The notes under the pieces: generated by a model
Seen by the model: the letters and a program-made list of their open reading frames with translations, nothing else
What the model was told of the DNA's origin: nothing
Database searches by the model: none
Shown: positions 19,407 to 27,896 of the stretch, piece by piece
How positions within the stretch are numbered: the stretch's first letter is position 1
Layout of the letters: each line of letters starts with the position of its first letter
Assembly: GCF_014192215.1 (NCBI RefSeq)
Contig: NZ_JACHXP010000007.1
Coordinates: 1 to 64,000, forward strand
Reading direction: 5' to 3'
Length of the DNA stretch: 64,000 bases
Source: Halomonas cerina
GTDB lineage: Bacteria > Pseudomonadota > Gammaproteobacteria > Pseudomonadales > Halomonadaceae
Program-made: the position numbers and the translations under genes

Positions 19407-20846
19407 ATGTCCCAACCCTCCGACACCACCCAGGCCACCAGCGCCAAGCGGCGCCATTGGCAGATTCCGCATATCTACGTCATTCTGTTCGTCTTCATCG
19501 CCATCGCGGCGGTGGCGACCCATTTCGTGCCGGCCGGCGAATTCGAGCGGATCCCCGGCCCCGCGGGGCGCATCACCATCGATGCCGAGTCCTTCCAGTT
19601 CGTCGAGCCCAGCCCGACCGGCATCGTCGACTTCATGCTGGCGATACCCAATGGCCTGATGAGTGCCGGCGAGGTGGTATTCTTCACCTTCATGATCGGC
19701 GGCATGTTCATGGTGTTGCGGCGCACCGGTATCATCGAGATCGGCGTCGACAAGCTCAGCCGCCAGTTTGCCGGCCGAAGCCTGCTGATGATCCCCGTGC
19801 TGATGACGGTGTTCGCCGTGGTCGCCACCATTATTGGCACCCAGGAGCTGGCACTGGTCTATGTGCCAGTCATCCTGCCACTGATGATCGCCCTGCGCTT
19901 CGACTCGATGACCGCCGCCGCCGTGGCGCTGTGTGCCACCACAGCGGGCTTCACCACCGGCATCCTCAACCCGATCAATACCGGGCTGGGGCAGCAACTC
20001 TCCAACCTGCCGCTCTACTCCGGCTTCGGCCTGCGGGCCGCCGCCTTCGCCATCGTGCTGGGCGCGGGGATCTATTTCGTGATGCGCTATGCTCGCAAGG
20101 TCCAGGCCAGCCCCGAACTGAGCCTGATGGCCGGTGACGAAGACGAGGCCAAGAAGCGCTCGCTCTACCAGCATGCCACCGACGAAGGGGCCCTGATGGC
20201 CAACGGCCGCCAGAAGCTGGCCGCCATCGCCACCTTCGCCTTCTTCGGCCTGCTGGTCTACGGCGTGCTGCGCCAGGGCTGGTTCATGATGGAGATGGCC
20301 GGTCTGTTCATCGTCATGGGCATCGTCGTCGGCCTGATCGCCGGCCTGACCACCGAGAGCATCTGCGAAGCTTTCAACAAGGGCTTTCGCGACGTGCTCG
20401 TCGGCGCCATGATCGCCGGTGTGGCCCGCGGCGTGGCCGTGGTGCTTGAGGATGGCCAGATCATGGATACCCTCGTCTTCGGCCTGGGCAACCTCGTCGG
20501 TGAACTGCCCACCCTGCTGTCGGCCATCGGCATGTATTTCTCCCAGTTGGCCTTCAACTTCGTGGTGCCCTCCGGCAGCGGCCAGGCGCTGGTCACCATG
20601 CCGATCATGGCGCCGCTCTCCGACCTGATCGGCGTGACCCGCCAGACCGCAGTGCTGGCCTACCAGCTCGGTGACGGGGTCGGCAACATCCTCTTCCCGA
20701 CCTCCGGCTACTTCATGGCCACCCTGGCCATCGCCGGTGTGCCCTGGCAGAAATGGGTAAAGTTCTTCTTCCCGCTGTTCTGCGTCTGGGTGCTGATCTC
20801 CATGGGCTTCCTCGCCTTTGCCCAGGCCACCCAGTGGGTCGGCTGA
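19407..20846 (+). CDS. YfcC-family membrane permease
   Basis: The product of 479 aa has about 12 membrane segments and the YfcC/DcuC-like layout. The N-terminus has HIYVILFVFIAIAAVATHFVPAGEF, and the middle has GTQELALVYVPVILPLMIAL. The C-terminal signature FNFVVPSGSGQALVTMPIMAP is typical. Relatives carry C4-dicarboxylates or basic amino acids, but YfcC itself is poorly defined. It diverges from the RpiR gene and lies between ureidoglycine aminohydrolase and allantoinase. Import of a ureide such as allantoate or ureidoglycolate is a reasonable guess, not shown by sequence. Confidence 0.82.
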   Translation: MSQPSDTTQATSAKRRHWQIPHIYVILFVFIAIAAVATHFVPAGEFERIPGPAGRITIDAESFQFVEPSPTGIVDFMLAIPNGLMSAGEVVFFTFMIGGMFMVLRRTGIIEIGVDKLSRQFAGRSLLMIPVLMTVFAVVATIIGTQELALVYVPVILPLMIALRFDSMTAAAVALCATTAGFTTGILNPINTGLGQQLSNLPLYSGFGLRAAAFAIVLGAGIYFVMRYARKVQASPELSLMAGDEDEAKKRSLYQHATDEGALMANGRQKLAAIATFAFFGLLVYGVLRQGWFMMEMAGLFIVMGIVVGLIAGLTTESICEAFNKGFRDVLVGAMIAGVARGVAVVLEDGQIMDTLVFGLGNLVGELPTLLSAIGMYFSQLAFNFVVPSGSGQALVTMPIMAPLSDLIGVTRQTAVLAYQLGDGVGNILFPTSGYFMATLAIAGVPWQKWVKFFFPLFCVWVLISMGFLAFAQATQWVG

Positions 20847-20874
20847 TCGCCTAGACCGAACCCCACGCCCCCAC

Positions 20875-20907
20875 CAGACCCTGCCCGGCTCGTCCGAGCG
20901 GGGTCTG
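20875..20907. terminator. Hairpin between convergent yfcC-type gene and puuE
   Basis: CAGACCC...GGGTCTG outer arms enclose an inner GCTCG-TC-CGAGC stem in the 94-bp convergent gap. No U-run. Likely terminates transcription from either side. Confidence 0.5.
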
Positions 20908-20940
20908 CTCGTCTTCCAGGGTGACATCATTCCCTGAGCC

Positions 20941-21879
20941 TCAGCGCGCTGGCGCCGGATGATGCTCCATCCAGTGCCGCGCGATATCCACGCGGCGGGT
21001 CACCCACACCCGGTCGTGGGCCTCGATATGGTCGAGGAAGCGCTGTAGGGCGCGGAAGCGGCCCGGGCGCCCGATGAGCCGGCAGTGCAGGCCCACGGAG
21101 AGCATCTTCGGCGATTCTTCCCCTTCCGCGTAGAGGACGTCGAAGGCATCGCGCAGGTAAGTAAAGAAGTGATCCGCGGTGTTGAAGCCCTGGGGGGCGG
21201 CGAAGCGCATGTCGTTGCTGTCCAGGGTATAGGGCACGATCAGGTGGTCATGCTCGTGGCCTTGGCTGTCCGCCTCGCGGGTCCAGAACGGCAGGTCGTC
21301 GCCGTAGTAGTCGCTGTCGTAGAGGAAGCCGCCTTCGTCCAGCACCAGGCGACGGGTGTTGGGGCTGTCACGACCGGTATACCAGCCTAATGGCTTCTCG
21401 CCGTAGAGCGATTCAAAGATTTCGATGGCCCGCTGCATGTGCTCGCGCTCGACATGCTCGGGCACCTCCTGATAGTGGATCCAGCGATAGCCGTGGCAGG
21501 CCACCTCGTGGCCCAGTTCCTTGAAGGCATGCGCCACCTCGGGATGACGCTCCAGCGCCATGGCCACGCCGAACACCGTCAGCGGCAGGCCGCGCCGCTC
21601 GAATTCACGCAGGACCCGCCATACCCCGACGCGCGAGCCGTACTCGTAAATCGACTCCATGCTCAGGTGGCGGTCGGGAAAGGCCGGCGCGCCGATGATC
21701 TCGGAAAGGAACTGCTCGGAGCCCGCGTCCCCATGCAGCACGCAGTTCTCGCCTCCCTCCTCGTAGTTGAGCACGAACTGGACGGCAATCCGCGCCCGGC
21801 CGGGCCAGTTGGCATGGGGCGGGGTGCGGCCGTAGCCGATCAGGTCGCGGGGGTAGTCAGCGTGTGGCGTCGGATTCAT
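20941..21879 (-). CDS. puuE: Allantoinase PuuE, polysaccharide-deacetylase fold
   Basis: The product of 312 aa is the metal-independent allantoinase type rather than the amidohydrolase AllB. Diagnostic segments are DLIGYGRTPPHANWPG, FVLNYEEGGENCVLHGD, HEVACHGYRWIHYQ and GWYTGRDSPNTRRLV. It hydrolyses allantoin to allantoate. The ATG at 21879 has AGGA seven bases upstream. It is transcribed away from the hydantoin/allantoin racemase gene, and the shared 357-bp divergent region carries three TTGTATACAA-type boxes. Confidence 0.94.
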   Translation of the reverse strand: MNPTPHADYPRDLIGYGRTPPHANWPGRARIAVQFVLNYEEGGENCVLHGDAGSEQFLSEIIGAPAFPDRHLSMESIYEYGSRVGVWRVLREFERRGLPLTVFGVAMALERHPEVAHAFKELGHEVACHGYRWIHYQEVPEHVEREHMQRAIEIFESLYGEKPLGWYTGRDSPNTRRLVLDEGGFLYDSDYYGDDLPFWTREADSQGHEHDHLIVPYTLDSNDMRFAAPQGFNTADHFFTYLRDAFDVLYAEGEESPKMLSVGLHCRLIGRPGRFRALQRFLDHIEAHDRVWVTRRVDIARHWMEHHPAPAR

Positions 21880-21943
21880 GGCATCGTCCTGGTGATTATC
21901 GGTCAGGGGCCACCAGCATGCAGCGACAGGAGCGGCCACCTTT

Positions 21944-22202
21944 ATGTATACAAAGAAAAGATAGAATGTCTTCACCCCGGCTGCAAGCAAGCCGGGCTCG
22001 CCAATATTGTATACAATACAATATTAAAATGGTCTCATAATGAGGCTTTCATGGAGACTAGACCAAGGTATAAGCCTAAAAAAAGCGGTCATTTTCCCGC
22101 CAAACACGGAGAAGGCCTGAGTATTCAAGGCACTGGCGTTGCTTTGCTGCCCACCCACCACCACCTTGCCTCATGAACAAAATAGATCTATTTTGTGTAC
22201 AA
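21944..22202. promoter_or_regulatory. Divergent puuE/racemase control region with three TTGTATACAA-type boxes
   Basis: The 357-bp gap 21880-22236 holds no gene. It contains ATGTATACAA (21944-21953), the perfect 12-bp palindrome ATTGTATACAAT (22006-22017) and TTGTGTACAA (22193-22202). The first is close to the puuE start and the last 35 nt before the racemase ATG. The motif recurs at four other promoters in this island. It has the form of FCD-GntR operators; the GntR at 27070 is the likely binder. Confidence 0.65.
22177..22196. promoter_or_regulatory. Perfect 20-bp palindrome overlapping a GntR-type box
   Basis: ACAAAATAGATCTATTTTGT is its own reverse complement over 20 bp. It overlaps the TTGTGTACAA box by 4 nt, 41 nt upstream of the racemase ATG. 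Its sequence differs from the TTGTATACAA motif, so it may bind a second regulator. Confidence 0.6.
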
Positions 22203-22236
22203 AGATCGCCACACATCCTCCTTCTGGAGCCTTCCC

Positions 22237-22983
22237 ATGCATATCCGTGTGATCAACCCCAACACCACCGCCGGCATGACGGCCACCATCGGCGAGGCGG
22301 CTACACGCATCGCCTCACCGGGGACCCGCATCAGTGCCACCCAGCCGGCCCACGGCCCGGTCTCCATCGAGAGTCACTTCGACGAGGCGATCAGCGCCGT
22401 GGGCGTGCTGGAGGAAGTGCTGGCCGGCGAGCGTGACGACGCCGATGCCTATGTGATCGCCTGCTTCGGCGACCCGGGGCTGCTGGCCGCACGGGAACTG
22501 ACCCGGGCCCCGGTGATCGGCATCGCCGAGGCGGCCTTCCATATCGCGACCTTGATCAGCACCCGCTTCTCGGTCGTCACCACCTTAGGCCGTACCGGCA
22601 TCATCGCCGAGCACCTGCTGGACCAGTATGGCTTCCGCCATCACTGCCGGCGGGTACGGGCCGCCGAGATCCCGGTGCTGGACCTGGAGGAGAACGGCGA
22701 CGCCGCCCTCGAGCGCCTCATCGCGGAGTGCCGGCGCGCCCGCGACGAGGATGGCGTGGGGGCCATCGTGCTGGGCTGCGGCGGCATGGCCGACCTCACC
22801 GATGAGATCGGTGAGGCGGTCGGCCTGCCGGTGGTGGAGGGCGTGACCGCGGCGGTCAAGCTCGCTGAGGCACTGGTCGGTCTGGGACTCGGCACCAGCA
22901 AGCATGGCGACCTGGCCTATCCCCGCCCCAAGCCCTTCATCGGCAACTTCGAGCGCTTCTCGAATCTGCAGCCCGGCCGTTGA
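22237..22983 (+). CDS. Hydantoin/allantoin racemase (both catalytic cysteines present)
   Basis: The product of 248 aa is a cofactor-independent racemase. Cysteines C76 (VIACFGDPG) and C181 (VLGCGGMADL) stand at the positions known for hydantoin racemases, where one thiol deprotonates and the other protonates the alpha carbon. It should interconvert allantoin enantiomers so that the stereospecific allantoinase can use both. The start at 22237 has GGAG 8 nt upstream. It diverges from puuE and leads the cluster with two NCS1 permeases. HpxA-type allantoin racemase is the best match; true hydantoins are the alternative substrate. Confidence 0.87.
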   Translation: MHIRVINPNTTAGMTATIGEAATRIASPGTRISATQPAHGPVSIESHFDEAISAVGVLEEVLAGERDDADAYVIACFGDPGLLAARELTRAPVIGIAEAAFHIATLISTRFSVVTTLGRTGIIAEHLLDQYGFRHHCRRVRAAEIPVLDLEENGDAALERLIAECRRARDEDGVGAIVLGCGGMADLTDEIGEAVGLPVVEGVTAAVKLAEALVGLGLGTSKHGDLAYPRPKPFIGNFERFSNLQPGR

Positions 22984-23112
22984 CCGACACGCTTCCTGCG
23001 TATCCATGAATAACCACAAGACGCCACAGGCGCACGCTAAGCCGCAAGCTACCCCCAGGGCCTGGCCCTGGAGATAACCACAAGTCAAGCAGACACTTGC
23101 GAGGACACCGAG

Positions 23113-24507
23113 ATGAGCAATTCCACTCGCCACACTCCGGCCACCACGGCCACCACGGCCATCCCGGCCGGCACCGCACCCCCGGAGGCCAGCTCGGGCC
23201 ACAAGGCCCCCGGCCAGGAATCCCTGGCGCCCCAGCAGACCCGGATCATGGGGCGCGCCTCCTATTTCCTGGCCTGGTTCGGCGGCTGCGTCTCCATCGG
23301 CACCTTCGCCATGGGCTCCAGCGTGGTCGGCACTCTCAACCTGATCCAGGCCACGGTGGCCATCGCTATCGGCTGCTTCGTGATCGGTATCGCCCTGGCC
23401 CTGAACGGCGCCGCCGGCTACAAGTACGGCATTCCCTTCATGGTCCAGGCGCGCAGCGCCTTCGGCTTCGCCGGCACCCGTCTGCCGGGCCTGGTGCGGG
23501 CGGTGCCCGCCATCGTCTGGTACGGCTTCCAGAGCTGGATCGGCGCCGGTGCCCTGAACATGGTCTCGGCGACCCTGTTCGGCTTCGATAACCTGGTGTT
23601 CTACTTCATCACCTTCCAGCTGCTTCAGATCGCCCTGTCGGTGATGGGCTTCCAGGGCATCAAGTGGCTGGAGAACATCGGCAGTGCCTTCATCCTGGCG
23701 TCCCTCACCTACATGTTCTATGCCACGGTGCAGCGCTACGGCGATGAGCTCTCCGCCAACCTGCTGACCATGGAAGGCTCCTGGGGCCTGCCCTTCTGGG
23801 GCGCCACCATGCTGTTCCTGGGCATCTACAGCACCATGATGCTCAATGTCAGCGACTATGCCCGGGAACATAAGCACGGCACCGGCACGAGCCTGCTGAC
23901 CACCATCTATGCCATGTCGATCCTGCCCTGCACCCTGTTCATGGGTCTGATCGGCTTCATGGTCTCCGAGGCCACCGGCACCGCCGACCCCATCCAGGTG
24001 TTCACCAACGCCGTGGACAACACCCCGCTGCTGATGGCCACCCTGCTGTTCATCGCCTTCGCCCAGGTCACCACCAACGTGCTCAACAACGTGGTGCCGC
24101 CGACCTATGTGCTGATGGACGTGTTCAAGATGAAGTTCCGCACCGCCACCGTGCTGGTCGGCCTGCTGGCCTTCGCCACCTTCCCCTGGAAGCTGGTGCA
24201 ACCGGATTCCGCCGACGGCCTGCAACTCTTCGTACAGACCTACTCCGCCTTCCTGGGACCGATCTTCGCCATTCTGGTGGTGGATTACTTCCTGATCCGC
24301 CGCCGCACCCTGGACCTCGGCAAGCTTTATGACGAGCAGGGCCCCTATCGTGGCGTCAACCCGGCGGCTCTGATCGCCACTGTTGTGGGTATCGTCGCCG
24401 CCCTGACCTTCTCGTCCGTGTCCTGGTACGCCAGCCTGATCCCGGCCGGCCTGACCTACCTGCTGCTGATGAAGACCTGGGCGCCCTGCCAGCGCTTCAG
24501 TCACTGA
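23113..24507 (+). CDS. NCS1-family permease, probable allantoin transporter (first copy)
   Basis: The product of 464 aa has the 12-helix NCS1 fold. IVWYGFQSWIGAGALNM corresponds to the substrate-binding Trp/Gln helix of Mhp1. YKYGIPFMVQARSAFG and NVLNNVVPPTYVLMDV are further family segments. The first 45 residues are an unusual Thr/Ala/Pro-rich hydrophilic tail. It is 129 bp downstream of the racemase and followed by the exported racemase-like gene, so it probably imports allantoin or a hydantoin. The substrate within NCS1 (allantoin, cytosine, hydantoin) cannot be fixed from motifs alone. Confidence 0.87.
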   Translation: MSNSTRHTPATTATTAIPAGTAPPEASSGHKAPGQESLAPQQTRIMGRASYFLAWFGGCVSIGTFAMGSSVVGTLNLIQATVAIAIGCFVIGIALALNGAAGYKYGIPFMVQARSAFGFAGTRLPGLVRAVPAIVWYGFQSWIGAGALNMVSATLFGFDNLVFYFITFQLLQIALSVMGFQGIKWLENIGSAFILASLTYMFYATVQRYGDELSANLLTMEGSWGLPFWGATMLFLGIYSTMMLNVSDYAREHKHGTGTSLLTTIYAMSILPCTLFMGLIGFMVSEATGTADPIQVFTNAVDNTPLLMATLLFIAFAQVTTNVLNNVVPPTYVLMDVFKMKFRTATVLVGLLAFATFPWKLVQPDSADGLQLFVQTYSAFLGPIFAILVVDYFLIRRRTLDLGKLYDEQGPYRGVNPAALIATVVGIVAALTFSSVSWYASLIPAGLTYLLLMKTWAPCQRFSH

Positions 24508-24514
24508 TCGCGAT

Positions 24515-24540
24515 GGCGCCCCGGATGGCTCCGGGGCGCC
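24515..24540 (+). terminator. Hairpin after the first NCS1 permease
   Basis: Perfect 11-bp stem GGCGCCCCGGA / TCCGGGGCGCC with a 4-nt loop, 8 nt after the stop. No U-run, so it may attenuate rather than end transcription into the downstream genes. Confidence 0.5.
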
Positions 24541-24600
24541 GCAGCGTCCTCCCCGACGACACTCCCCGACAACAACGACAAGCGACGGAGACTCCCGATC

Positions 24601-25395
24601 ATGTCTATCTTCCCGTTCCTCACCGCACGACGCACCCTGGCCACCTGCGGCCTGCTGGGCGCTTGCCTGTTCGCCTCCTTCATCCAGGCCGGCGAGGGTC
24701 AGGCGAGTAGCTCGCAGGCCACCGAGACCACCCGCGCCATCGTGCTGATCAACCCCAACTCCAACACCGCTGCCACCCGCTCGATGGCCGACCTGGCTCG
24801 ACTCGAGACCGAGGGCGTGGCGACCGTCATTGAACGCAGCAACACCGGCGCCCCGGCGCTGCTGACCACGCCCCAGGACATGGTGGAAGCCAGGCCAGGC
24901 GTCGTCGCCATCGGCGTCGAGGCAGCCCGTGATGAGCGGGTCGCCGCCATCATCGTCTCGGCCTTCAGCGATCCCGGGCTCGAGGAACTGCGAGCCGAGG
25001 TCGATATCCCGGTGTTCGGGATCGGCGAGGAGGTCTTCCACGAGGCCGCACGAGGTGGCCGCGAGTTCGGCATCGTCACCGTGACCCCCGACGAGGCGCT
25101 CATCGAATCGTTCCGGCAGAAGGCCGCGTCCCTCGGCTACGAGCCTCTTTACCGGGGAGTCAGGGTTACTCCCGGCGACCCCACCGAGTTGGTGCAATCA
25201 CCCGAGGCCCTCGACGCCGCCCTGGCTGAGGCGGTGCAGGCCTCCATCGACGAAGACGGGGCCCAGGCCGTGATCATGGGCGGTGGCCCGCTGTCGGCTT
25301 CCGCCCTGCGGCTGCAGCCCGGCTTCGAGGTCCCGCTGGTGGTCGCCGTCAATGCCGCCGCCCGGGCGGCCGTCGAAACCATTCGAAGCGAGTAG
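24601..25395 (+). CDS. Exported racemase-fold protein without catalytic cysteines
   Basis: The product of 264 aa starts with a Sec-type signal (residues 1 to about 30: RR, hydrophobic LLGACLFASFIQA, then Gly/Ser-rich). The mature part has the hydantoin-racemase layout: IVLINPNSNTAATRSM, VSAFSDPGLEELRAEVDIPVFGIGE and AVIMGGGPLSAS. The two catalytic Cys positions are A121 and about G228, and the mature chain has no cysteine at all. Two-thiol racemase chemistry is therefore excluded. It lies between two NCS1 permeases. A periplasmic ligand-binding or delivery role for allantoin/hydantoin is possible, but no function is known to me. A lipoprotein (LGAC) is less likely. Confidence 0.78.
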   Translation: MSIFPFLTARRTLATCGLLGACLFASFIQAGEGQASSSQATETTRAIVLINPNSNTAATRSMADLARLETEGVATVIERSNTGAPALLTTPQDMVEARPGVVAIGVEAARDERVAAIIVSAFSDPGLEELRAEVDIPVFGIGEEVFHEAARGGREFGIVTVTPDEALIESFRQKAASLGYEPLYRGVRVTPGDPTELVQSPEALDAALAEAVQASIDEDGAQAVIMGGGPLSASALRLQPGFEVPLVVAVNAAARAAVETIRSE

Positions 25396-25402
25396 CCGAG
25401 CA

Positions 25403-25432
25403 CCGGCCCGCACGGACGCCGCAGCGGGCCGG
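25403..25432 (+). terminator. Hairpin after the exported racemase-fold gene
   Basis: Perfect 9-bp stem CCGGCCCGC / GCGGGCCGG with a 12-nt loop just downstream of the stop. No U-run. Confidence 0.4.
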
Positions 25433-25518
25433 CCTACACTGTGAATATTACCGCCCTTCCAGGGACCCGCGACCCCGACCGGGAGAGTATCCCAACAACG
25501 AAAAGCAGGGCCATTCCC

Positions 25519-26979
25519 ATGACGGACATGACGGACCAAGAACTGGAAATCCGCCACATCGACTCGACCCTCTACAACGACGACCTGGCACCGATCAAGA
25601 AACGCGACCGCAACTGGGGCTGGTTCGAGATCTTCAACGTCTGGTCGAACGACATCCAGAGCCTGTTCGGCTATACCCTGGCCGCCTCGCTATTCATCTC
25701 CTACGGCCTTAACGGCTGGGCGGTGATGGCGGCGATCATCCTCGCCGGCTTCGTGGTCATGGTGCTGGTCAACCTGACCGGCAAGCCCAGCGTCAAGTAC
25801 GGCGTGCCCTTCCCGGTGATGATCCGATCCAGCATGGGGGTACGCGGGGCCAACTTCCCGGCCATGCTGCGTGCCATCATCGGTATCTTCTGGTACGGGG
25901 TGCAGACCTACTTCGCCTCCACGGCGGTGGCGCTACTGATCACTGCGCTCATCGGCGATCCCGGCGGATCCTGGCTGGGCATGTCGGCCGTGGGCTGGGT
26001 GTCCTTCGTGATCGTCTGGATCTTCCAGATGGCGCTCTTCTGGCAGGGCATTGAACGGATCAAGCACTTCCTCAACTGGGCCGGCCCCATGGTCTATGTG
26101 GTGATGATCGCCCTGATGCTCATCGTCTGGTTCCAGGCCGGCAGCGAGCTGTTGCCCGCGGTAAGCACCATCTTCAGCGGCAGCAGCGAATATGAAGGCA
26201 GCGCGATTGGCGCCTTCCTGGCGATCACCGGCACCATGATCGCCTACTTCGCCGCCGTGGTGATCAACTTCGGCGACTTCACCCGTTTCGTGAAGAGCGA
26301 GAAGCAGATGAAGCTGGGCAACCTGCTGGGCCTGCCACTCAACGTGGCCTTCTTCTCGTTCATCGCCCTGATCATCACCGCCGGCACCCTGGCGCTGTTC
26401 GGCGAGACCCTGACCAACCCCTCGGACATCATCGAGCGAGTCGACTCCCTGCCACTGACCATCATCGCCGCGGTCACCTTCTTCGCCGCCACCGTGGGCA
26501 TTAACCTGGTCGCCAACTTCATCCCACCGGCCTACGACCTGGCCAACCTCTTCCCGCGCCGGATCAGCTTCCGCATCGGCGGGCTGATCACCGCCGTGGT
26601 GGCCTTCTTCGTCGGAGCGCTGTGGGTCTCGGTGATCAGCCAGATCGGCATCGCCGGCTTCGTCAATGCCCTGGGGGCCGTCGTGGCGCCCTTCTACGGC
26701 ATCATCGTGGTGGACTACTATCTGGTGAAGCGCCAGCGGCTGAACATCCAGGACATGTTCTCCGCCGACCCGGATGGGGCCTACTATTACCTGAAGGGCT
26801 GGAACAAGCGGGCCATCGGTGCCTTCGCCCTGGCCGCGATGTTCTCGATCTCTTCGGTCTGGGTCCCGGCGCTGGAGGCCCTCGGCGGCTATGCCTGGCT
26901 GATCGGCGCCGCGCTGGGCGGGCTCTTCTACTATCTGCTGATGAAGGGGCAGCGCCAGCCAGTCACGGCCCATTCCTGA
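25519..26979 (+). CDS. NCS1-family permease (second copy)
   Basis: The product of 486 aa is an NCS1 transporter. The N-terminal loop carries IRHIDSTLYNDDLAPIKKRD and WGWFEIFNVWSNDIQSLFGY, and helix 3 has IFWYGVQTYFAS. It is distinct from the copy at 23113 and closer to the Mhp1/PucI branch by its N-terminus. I chose the ATG at 25519; a GTG at 25441 in frame would add 26 residues without typical sequence. It is the last gene of the racemase-permease series. Two different NCS1 proteins suggest two substrates, such as allantoin and a hydantoin or a base. Confidence 0.85.
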   Translation: MTDMTDQELEIRHIDSTLYNDDLAPIKKRDRNWGWFEIFNVWSNDIQSLFGYTLAASLFISYGLNGWAVMAAIILAGFVVMVLVNLTGKPSVKYGVPFPVMIRSSMGVRGANFPAMLRAIIGIFWYGVQTYFASTAVALLITALIGDPGGSWLGMSAVGWVSFVIVWIFQMALFWQGIERIKHFLNWAGPMVYVVMIALMLIVWFQAGSELLPAVSTIFSGSSEYEGSAIGAFLAITGTMIAYFAAVVINFGDFTRFVKSEKQMKLGNLLGLPLNVAFFSFIALIITAGTLALFGETLTNPSDIIERVDSLPLTIIAAVTFFAATVGINLVANFIPPAYDLANLFPRRISFRIGGLITAVVAFFVGALWVSVISQIGIAGFVNALGAVVAPFYGIIVVDYYLVKRQRLNIQDMFSADPDGAYYYLKGWNKRAIGAFALAAMFSISSVWVPALEALGGYAWLIGAALGGLFYYLLMKGQRQPVTAHS

Positions 26980-27004
26980 ACCTCTCAGACAAGACCAGGC
27001 AACA

Positions 27005-27045
27005 ACGCCCTGCGCCCCGAGTCGATGGCTCGGGGCGCAGGGCGT
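27005..27045. terminator. 17-bp perfect hairpin between convergent NCS1 and gntR genes
   Basis: Arms 27005-27021 and 27029-27045 (ACGCCCTGCGCCCCGAG and its complement) with a 7-nt loop fill the 90-bp convergent gap. No U-run. The strength and place suggest a bidirectional terminator. Confidence 0.7.
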
Positions 27046-27069
27046 GAACGAACACACTGCGGACACCGT

Positions 27070-27792
27070 CTAGCCGGAGAAGATCTCGAACAGGTCCGGG
27101 GCCTCGTCCTCTTCGGCATGGATGGACAGCGAGGCCTCGATGGCCTTGAGATGGCGGCTCATGAAGGCCTGGGCGCGTTCTCCCTCGCCCCGCTCCAGGT
27201 AGCCGATCAGATCTTCGTGATCATGGGACTCACAGCCCAGATGCCCGGCATTGCCATAGACGGCAAGGATCAGCGAGGAGCGAAAGCAGAGCCGCTCGAC
27301 GAATTCGGCCAGGGTAGCATTGCCGGAGATGTACGCCAGCCGGCCATGGAAGGCCGCGGAGAGCTTGATGGCCACGCTCTGCTCGCCGGCCTTGAGCGCC
27401 TCGCGCTCGCGACGGGCTATGTCGCGCAGCGCCTCGAGGTCGTCTGCGCTGATACGGCGCGCGACCTCAGGCATCAGGCCGCACTCGATCATCTGGCGGG
27501 CATCGAAGACGTCCTTGGCCTCATCGGCGGTGGGGCGCGTCACGCTGGCCCCGCGTCGCGGTGTCAGGGTGACCAGCTGCTCCAGGGCCAGACGCTGCAG
27601 GATCTTGCGGATGCCGGTACGGCTGACGCCGAACACCTCGGCCAACGCATCCTCGCGCAACCGGGCCCCCGGCTTGAGCCGATGCTCGATGATGGCGTCG
27701 CTGATCGAACGGTGGATCGCCTCGTGGCGTTCGGCCCCGTCGCCGTTCTTGCCCCGCCGAGGACCGGCGGGCTTGCGTTCGACCTGGTTCAT
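27070..27792 (-). CDS. GntR-family regulator (FCD type), urate/allantoin locus
   Basis: The product of 240 aa has an N-terminal winged helix (residues about 25-90, ARLREDALAEVFGVSRTGIRKILQRL) and a C-terminal FCD domain with likely metal ligands (AAFHGRLAYISG, ESHDHEDLIGYL, FMSRHLKAIE). I chose the ATG at 27792, preceded by GAGGGGG. A TTGTATACAG box lies 45 nt upstream, suggesting autoregulation. The same palindrome occurs at puuE/racemase, uraH/uraD and the xanthine permease. It is therefore the best candidate for the local regulator of purine/ureide use. Confidence 0.87.
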   Translation of the reverse strand: MNQVERKPAGPRRGKNGDGAERHEAIHRSISDAIIEHRLKPGARLREDALAEVFGVSRTGIRKILQRLALEQLVTLTPRRGASVTRPTADEAKDVFDARQMIECGLMPEVARRISADDLEALRDIARREREALKAGEQSVAIKLSAAFHGRLAYISGNATLAEFVERLCFRSSLILAVYGNAGHLGCESHDHEDLIGYLERGEGERAQAFMSRHLKAIEASLSIHAEEDEAPDLFEIFSG

Positions 27793-27836
27793 GAAGGCCC
27801 CCTCTTCCTCGAGTACAACATGATCGACACCGACCA

Positions 27837-27846
27837 TTGTATACAG
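27837..27846 (-). promoter_or_regulatory. TTGTATACAG box upstream of the urate-locus gntR
   Basis: One mismatch from TTGTATACAA, 45 nt before the GntR start codon and downstream of the puuD stop on the opposite side. Consistent with autoregulation. Confidence 0.6.
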
Positions 27847-27896
27847 GAAGGAGAGCAATGCACGCTAATCCCGTCCGCCCCGCCTCGGCGCACGCC

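Noticed and set aside
19155..20930. Minus-strand open frame opposite the YfcC-type permease
   Set aside because: His/Gln/Gly-rich mirror frame with no recognisable domain; the plus-strand permease is convincing.
22585..25197. Minus-strand open frame of 870 codons opposite the racemase and NCS1 genes
   Set aside because: Its translation is low-complexity Gly/Asp/Gln/His-rich, the usual mirror of high-GC genes. The plus-strand genes have clear families and ribosome sites.
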